The notes beneath the pieces are model-generated. The model did not search any database, was not told the DNA's origin, and saw only the letters and a program-made list of their open reading frames with translations. Below, piece after piece: positions 59,046-64,000 of a stretch of DNA of 64,000 bases. Positions within the stretch are counted from its first letter, which is position 1. Each line of letters starts with the position of its first letter. A program made the translations under genes and the position numbers. The DNA is from Eretmocerus hayati (lineage: Eukaryota; Arthropoda; Insecta; Hymenoptera; Aphelinidae), in NCBI GenBank assembly GCA_029851415.1, contig CM056744.1:115531838-115595837 (forward strand), read 5' to 3'.

Positions 59046-59195
59046 GGCAGTGCGTAAAGATACGCACCGGTGTGTAAAGACATGCCTCACGCACTGTTGG
59101 TGACTTTACGCACAGGTCTTTACGCATTCCGTGCGCAAAAATTTCTTTACGCACGGAAAAATGTTCCTTACGCACTAACTTTACGCACATGATTT
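59046..59195. repeat. TGCGTAAAG-family cluster, right-end type
   Basis: Repeated AGTGCGTAAAG and CTTTACGCAC words ending in CGGAAAAATGTTCCTTACGC and ACTAACTTTACGCACATGAT. This end is shared with 5588-5655 and 14703-14767. Confidence 0.7.
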
Positions 59196-59272
59196 CGAAA
59201 AAAAACTTTTAGCACCAATTCTTCTGGGAGAACGAATAGCTCTACCTACAGTATCACAATTTCAAGGATAAT

Positions 59273-59388
59273 AATAGTATATTTCGATACAAGGGCGGGG
59301 ATGTTGGTTTCCGTGGCCCGAGCCTTGGCGAGGGTCGAAATCATCGCTCGGAAGCGGAAACTACCCCGCCCGAGTGTCGAATACTATT
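59273..59388. repeat. Short hairpin element with AATAGTAT termini
   Basis: AATAGTAT..TTCGATAC..GGGCGGGG..GGTTTCC at the left is mirrored by GGAAAC..CCCCGCCC..GTGTCGAATACTATT at the right. About 116 bp. The apex is a GC-rich segment with GCCCGAGCCTTGGCGAGGG. Confidence 0.7.
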
Positions 59389-60063
59389 TTTCCATCGTCG
59401 GCGTGGGTGAAAAAAGATTAAAGAAACGGTTCTTCCCCGCACAGACGATGAAAAAATGAGTTTTGAGGAATCAATTTTCTCGAGTTTTAGACTCTTTTGC
59501 CAGATAAAATCGTCCATGCATGAGAATTGATTCTACAAGACAGGCTTCAATGAATTTTTTCAAGATCTACTAAATGCGACAGACCACATTTTGAGATTCC
59601 TGATAGGATCTGAGGAATTTTCATTTTATTGGAAACAAACAAATCTTCTCGTCGGAGATATTTGAAAGGTGTGAAAAAGTATGTTTTAGATGCTTATGAA
59701 ATTTTCATGAGGCCCCATTGGTGTTATAATGTCTATATCCTGTGCAATAGAATCGAATGGAAGTGCTATGGAAAGAATCTGTAACGTGACACATTCTTCA
59801 TGGATCTATTTCGGTGTAATTACTCATTACATAACTATAGAAGCAGCGGCAACGAGAGAAAGGCGTAAGTTTGAGCATGTATCTTGGTATTTATCAATTA
59901 AATTCGGGCGAATTTTCGCGCCATGGGTAAAAAAAATAGTATACACCCACGGCAGAGAAGTGGAATATCCGCATTTGTGTCCTGAAGAATGTATTAATTT
60001 TCTTAATTAAATGTACCATCTGAATATCATGAATCGTTATTGAATTTGGTACTCTATAGACAG

Positions 60064-61053
60064 CAGGGTTTGACAAGTAACATAACAAAATTGCGTTATC
60101 GATTTCGTTATGTTACGTTATCATGACAAAAAACGAAATTAAGAGGTAATTTCGTTACGTTAGGATAACATAATAAAATACCGTAACGTAATGTCACTAA
60201 CGTAATACAATAACGTAACGAAACTCCAATCCTTGGATTTCGTTTTGTTATTAAAAACGTTATTCTATAATAACGAAACTCGACTCTTACGTGAATAACG
60301 TTATATGTCAATAACGTTATCAATAACGAAACGAAATTCAAGTATTGGAGTTTCGTTACGGTATTCGAGTAACGTTATTCACATTATGATTAATTTCGTT
60401 ACGTTACTTCCGCGAGTAACGTAACGAAATGGAAATTGTATTTTGTTTCGTTTTCTCTCTTACGCCAAGTGATCAGGACGAAGTTTTGCCCCACGAGGGC
60501 CTTAAATAGAGAAGATCGGATATGACTGATTCCTAATGCGCCAGAGATAGACTAGGTTGGTGGGTACAACCAAGTACTTATTCGGAGATACTTTTTTCAA
60601 AATTCTCCTACGACGCATAGAGTTCGAGATACCGTCATTTTCAGAGAGGGTGATATTGCGTTCACTCAGAAAGGAGTCAGAATTCATTAGCGGCTGTGAA
60701 TATAATGGAAAAAATAACGTAACGAAACTCGGAAAAGAATTTCGTTATGTTAACGCAACGGAAAACTTTAACGAAATGTCTTGGAAATTACGTTACTCAA
60801 TTTCGTTATTAGTTTCGTTAGTTTCGAATAACGTTATCCACACGAATTTCGTTATACGTTTCGTTAAAAATACCGAAACTCATAACGAAACGAAATTCAA
60901 TTCGTTATGATTTTAACGTTATTCTGGTAACGTAACGAAAAACATAACGGAATTCTATCCATTATTTAACGAATTAACGAATATTATAACAGATCTTCGA
61001 GGGTTTCGTTAATAACGCACCATAACGAAACTAGCGTTATTTGTCAAACCCTG
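60064..61053. mobile_element. hAT-type foldback element built of AACGTAACGAAA repeats, 8-bp TSD
   Basis: The terminus CAGGGTTTGACAA and complementary TTGTCAAACCCTG are flanked by perfect 8-bp duplications ATAGACAG (60056-60063 and 61054-61061). Both arms (about 60080-60450 and 60705-61040) are degenerate arrays of AACGTAACGAAA/TTTCGTTACGTT-type words. The central 250 bp is unique. An 8-bp duplication and a CAGGG end indicate the hAT superfamily; no transposase is present. Reading frames in it are repeat artefacts. Confidence 0.9.
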
Positions 61054-61170
61054 ATAGACAGTACTCTATAGACTATCAAATCATCGGTCCGGCATTGTTC
61101 TGTCCAAAACATTATTCAAAATCGGTTCCTCCATCTAGAGAGGGTGACAAGATATATTGTGCTATAATGC

Positions 61171-61176
61171 TTTATT
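61171..61176 (-). terminator. Candidate poly(A) signal of the MATH-BTB gene
   Basis: AATAAA on the minus strand, about 235 bases after the stop codon. No nearer canonical signal was noticed. Confidence 0.4.
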
Positions 61177-61408
61177 TTTATCCAATCTCCTGGTGTACAA
61201 TTACTTCGTCGTAACATCAAAATCAAATGAATATAGACAGGAGAATATTCATTAATTTATCAAATACAAGTCCACAGTAGCATGCAGTACAATTTATGAG
61301 AAAAATTGATGAAGATCTTCTTTTCTATCACATTAAATAATGAGATATCATAATTTTTGTTGCACTTGTTACTCGAGTTGTTACCAGTGTACTGTATTGA
61401 TATAGATT

Positions 61409-62599
61409 CTATGGATACAAAACATAAGGGCTCTCTTCTATAAACTGTGGTTCAATTTTCAGATCATCTTTTATTCCGTGAATATTCTGCATTAGATTTG
61501 GATGTGACTTCTGTAATTCTTCGAATTGTGGGTTATCAAGATAATATGCAGGTTGCGATCGAATGTAATGAATGATCCTAGATTTGACAGAACTGACTCC
61601 ATTAATGTGAGCAAAAACTAGATTTTGGATCAAATCGTCCAGATCAAGGCTCAGACTATTGCATATTTCTTTCTCTGATAGTCTCTTCAGATCGTCCACT
61701 ACATAGTTTTTGGCAACAAGGAACAAGTCTTTGGCCATTTTCTTCATTCGTGGCGCTTCTCCGTATTGCAAGAAATGTATAAATTCATTCACGACTTCGA
61801 AATCAAAGTCAATGTATGTTACGTTAGAATACATTGGAGACGGAGCAAAAATCCAGGGGTATAAGAAGCACCCAGTCGTAGTAATATTTTTACCATTCTT
61901 GGTTTCTATCACCAAATCAAGACAACCTGGCTGATCATTAAACGATTGATACTTGCGTTTCAATGATTGAAGTTCTGCTTGGCTAGTTACACTGCAATCG
62001 CCATCCACAAATTTCTCGGTGATCATGTATCTCAATGACATATTCACGTTTATCACCAATCTATCGTTCGACCAAGTGAAGTGGTCTTTTCCCTTATCCA
62101 TTTTTTTTCTAAATTTCTCGCTGTCAAGAAAATATTGATCAACTAGCTGTTCGAATGTTTCAGAACCAGTTAATGTATGGATTATGTGAAGGGTCTCATT
62201 CATCAAAGTTATTGTGTAGTTGACAACGACAAAGTCTGATTTCCCAGAAAGATAATATAATCCGATAAGAAAATTTCCATGGTCATGTCCAGATTCAGGA
62301 TGGTACGAAGACGAGCCAGGAGCTTCGTAACACAACCCTATCATCCATTTTTGTTCATCGTCGGATTTGATTGCGCTAGAAGATGTGCAGACATCTCGTT
62401 GATCGTGGAAGTTTGTGTCGGTCAAAGTCCATACATAGTTCACCTCGCTAGATTTCAGCTGCGTCACTTCCCACTGTTTTGGTAGAGGCAGTGCAGTGGA
62501 CGCGATTTGCACATTAACCGTCAGTAAAAACAAATACAGAAGTACCTGTGTCCATGCTTCTTTCAGTTGATTATACTTGCTTTCCGATATCGAATCCAT
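61409..62599 (-). CDS. MATH-BTB (SPOP/TDPOZ-like) protein with signal peptide
   Basis: A single coding exon of 396 residues, intact. Residues 18-33 (VLLYLFLLTVNVQIAS flanked by polar residues) look like a signal peptide or signal anchor. Residues about 43-205 match a MATH domain (VNYVWTLTDTNFHD ... DQYFLDSEKFRKKMDKGKDH). Residues about 215-350 match a BTB/POZ domain (GCLDLVIETKNGK, FDFEVVNEFIHFLQYGEAP), followed by the usual BACK-like helices (DLFLVAKNYVVDDLKRLSEK). The family normally works as a CUL3 adaptor in nucleus or cytoplasm. Here the leader and five N-x-S/T sequons (Asn127, 134, 186, 238, 259) suggest the secretory pathway. Several Cys (71, 90, 202, 226, 244) could form disulfides. 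No neighbour is obviously co-functional. Function is unknown; secretion is inferred. Confidence 0.85.
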   Translation of the reverse strand: MDSISESKYNQLKEAWTQVLLYLFLLTVNVQIASTALPLPKQWEVTQLKSSEVNYVWTLTDTNFHDQRDVCTSSSAIKSDDEQKWMIGLCYEAPGSSSYHPESGHDHGNFLIGLYYLSGKSDFVVVNYTITLMNETLHIIHTLTGSETFEQLVDQYFLDSEKFRKKMDKGKDHFTWSNDRLVINVNMSLRYMITEKFVDGDCSVTSQAELQSLKRKYQSFNDQPGCLDLVIETKNGKNITTTGCFLYPWIFAPSPMYSNVTYIDFDFEVVNEFIHFLQYGEAPRMKKMAKDLFLVAKNYVVDDLKRLSEKEICNSLSLDLDDLIQNLVFAHINGVSSVKSRIIHYIRSQPAYYLDNPQFEELQKSHPNLMQNIHGIKDDLKIEPQFIEESPYVLYP

Positions 62600-62723
62600 T
62601 TTTCTCTTTTCAGTGAACCGATGTTCTGAAAGGAAGCACTTATTAGTTCTTTAATCTTGGTTAGATTTGCTGGATTTCAGAATCAATCAGTTGTTTGCAC
62701 TCACCCTTGGCTCATTTGCGACT
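62600..62723 (-). other. 5' UTR of the MATH-BTB gene, with one intron and a short uORF
   Basis: The predicted start is at 62723. A 19-nt first exon (62723-62705) ends at AAGG/GTGAGT. The intron runs 62704-62626 and ends CCTTTCAG, and exon 2 starts at 62625. The spliced leader (about 45 nt) carries an ATG at 62715 encoding an 8-codon uORF (MSQGTSVH, stop at 62612-62610), which ends before the main ATG. The AUG lies only 8 nt from the cap, so leaky scanning is likely. Confidence 0.5.
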
Positions 62724-62753
62724 GAGTTTGATAGCTCTTCTGCTCTATATATA
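62718..62753 (-). promoter_or_regulatory. Core promoter of the MATH-BTB gene
   Basis: TATATATA (62753-62746 on the minus strand) lies 30 bases upstream of the A of a TCAGT initiator (A at 62723). This is the canonical arthropod TATA-Inr spacing. Confidence 0.7.
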
Positions 62754-62759
62754 GCTAAA

Positions 62760-64000
62760 TATTCTGGGGTTAATTGCTTCCTCTCCTCACGAAGGATACG
62801 GTTCGTTAAATCCCTCTTATCATGATTAATATTAATTTCGAAAATTTTTGGCATGGAATGCAAATTTTTGAATTATTCTACGCATCAGAAACTCGACCTA
62901 CTTATTATGACTTCTTTAATTAGCTCTCATCTGCATCGAAGGACGATGAAGATTTTATTTCAATGGCTATCCAATTCGAACGTTAGCTATCGGCAGGCCG
63001 TTAGACAGATACATAGAACGATAACATTTCATCAGAGTCGCGGGATGCAACCTCACCTGACTCACTTAGAATTTACAACAAATTTTAGGATTCACGATGT
63101 GGGAGACTCCTAAAGGGCTAAGAATATTCGGATGATGAATTTGCAGCAGCACCAGGTTGCTATTGGTCAGGGTCTTCTCAACCCAATAGACTCTTGCTTC
63201 GTTCTGCATGCCCATCAGCCTCGACCTTCTCGAGTCAAATGTGCGACGTAAATTTTGACCGCAGTCACGAAAATAGTATTCCATTCAGCATTTTTGTTGT
63301 AAGAACAATGACGAGTTCCCAAAGAGTTTCAAGAGGATTGAATTTCATAGCATGACAAACTAGTCTGTTTTATGGGCCAAGTCATACCTTTTCATTCACA
63401 TTATCTTGAACTCAAAATATCATTCAGTTTCGGCAACAGGATACTGTTGGGAAATTATCAATTTGGTCCACTACGAAAACAAGCGCAGATCCCTCTCTCC
63501 AATCCGTGGTGAGACTAGGGTCTACTTTGTTGAGGAATCAGTGCACGACAATGCATGACCTGACAATTTTTTACATGTAATAACACGACATTTCGTTTGC
63601 AAGCTCCTTTGAGACAAAACATAATTTTAGATACTGAGGCAGGCCTCAAGCCATGGAATGATATTTCTCATTCATCGACTCATTCCATGCTCCTTGACCA
63701 CCGTGTAATATTTTTCAACTTCATCTTGAATATTCGACTGAACTCATTCTTGGCAGGTTAACCTACCGAGAAGTTGGGTTGCACGATGATCTTCAGATGT
63801 CAAATTTGGCAACGAGGTGAGAAAAAAAGACAATTCTTTTGGACGACTCCGATCGGTATAGAGTTTACGAAATTGGCACAAAATCCGTTTTTTAGTCATG
63901 AAGTGAGGAAGTAAGGGCATTGCGGTAGGATATCGATCGAGCTAAGTGCAATAATGCCGGGCAAACACATCCGGCAGAAAACGCTCCGTCATCAGCCACC
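62760..64000. other. Intergenic sequence to the window edge, nothing recognised
   Basis: Frames of 72-86 codons at 62853-63113 and 63066-63284 lie on opposite strands with no domains. No repeats of note. Confidence 0.4.

Noticed and set aside
1..64000. Bacterial or viral origin of the window
   Set aside because: Spliced genes, arthropod-type core promoters, Helitron and LINE relics and low gene density all indicate an insect chromosome; the GC-rich hairpins alone are not enough to argue otherwise.

Overview
This is a eukaryotic, gene-poor and repeat-rich window, almost certainly from an insect. The evidence is spliced genes with short GT-AG introns, TATA plus TCA-type initiator promoters, degraded Helitron and LINE pieces, hAT-like elements with 8-bp target duplications, scattered CCTAACC-type words, and AT-rich sequence. 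A hymenopteran is my best guess, but this is inference; nothing in the window fixes the order.

The core is a tandem family of three secreted serine protease homologues on the + strand (coding spans 6271-10943, 15319-28679 and 37221-42682). Each has the same four coding exons: a 46-nt signal-peptide exon, a 75-nt intron, a roughly 355-nt exon, an intron of about 150 nt, a 255-nt exon, then a large intron and a final exon of about 175 nt. All three keep the His and Asp of a chymotrypsin-fold triad but have Arg at the Ser position, so they should be catalytically dead. Units 1 and 2 are close duplicates that include promoter and 3' flank; unit 3 is more divergent.

The third introns differ in length (3.6, 12.3 and 4.4 kb) because they have been filled by long inverted-repeat (foldback) elements. 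The intron of gene 2 is extreme. An outer foldback (about 16455-25465) contains a 7.76-kb inverted-repeat insertion (16497-24254) with no target duplication. That insertion contains a Helitron terminus, a 1.7-kb foldback, a 2.8-kb palindrome and a 0.94-kb TIR element. A further foldback lies at 24469-25132. The empty site of the 7.76-kb insertion is visible in gene 1. If gene 2 is transcribed, its intron RNA could fold into several kilobases of hairpin.

Left of the cluster (1-6200) are dispersed and tandem repeats, a weak minus-strand gene candidate (3923-4883) and ends of a TGCGTAAAG-rich repeat family that also lie at the duplication boundaries. Between genes 2 and 3 (29-36 kb) are a broken Helitron helicase, a GGGGCCCTCA minisatellite and a degenerate Arg/Ser-rich pseudogene. 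Right of gene 3 (43-61 kb) are more elements: a 2.2-kb TIR element, several hairpins, a head-to-head minisatellite, a TA-flanked element with GATCCAATTGGATC words, a GC-rich triple hairpin, and a clean hAT-type foldback built from AACGTAACGAAA repeats with a perfect 8-bp target duplication.

The last clear gene is an intact minus-strand MATH-BTB (SPOP/TDPOZ-like) gene at 61409-62599. It has an N-terminal hydrophobic signal and five N-glycosylation sequons, and a textbook core promoter upstream. A secreted MATH-BTB protein is unexpected, because the family is normally nuclear or cytoplasmic. With the dead proteases, the window carries two kinds of presumably secreted product.
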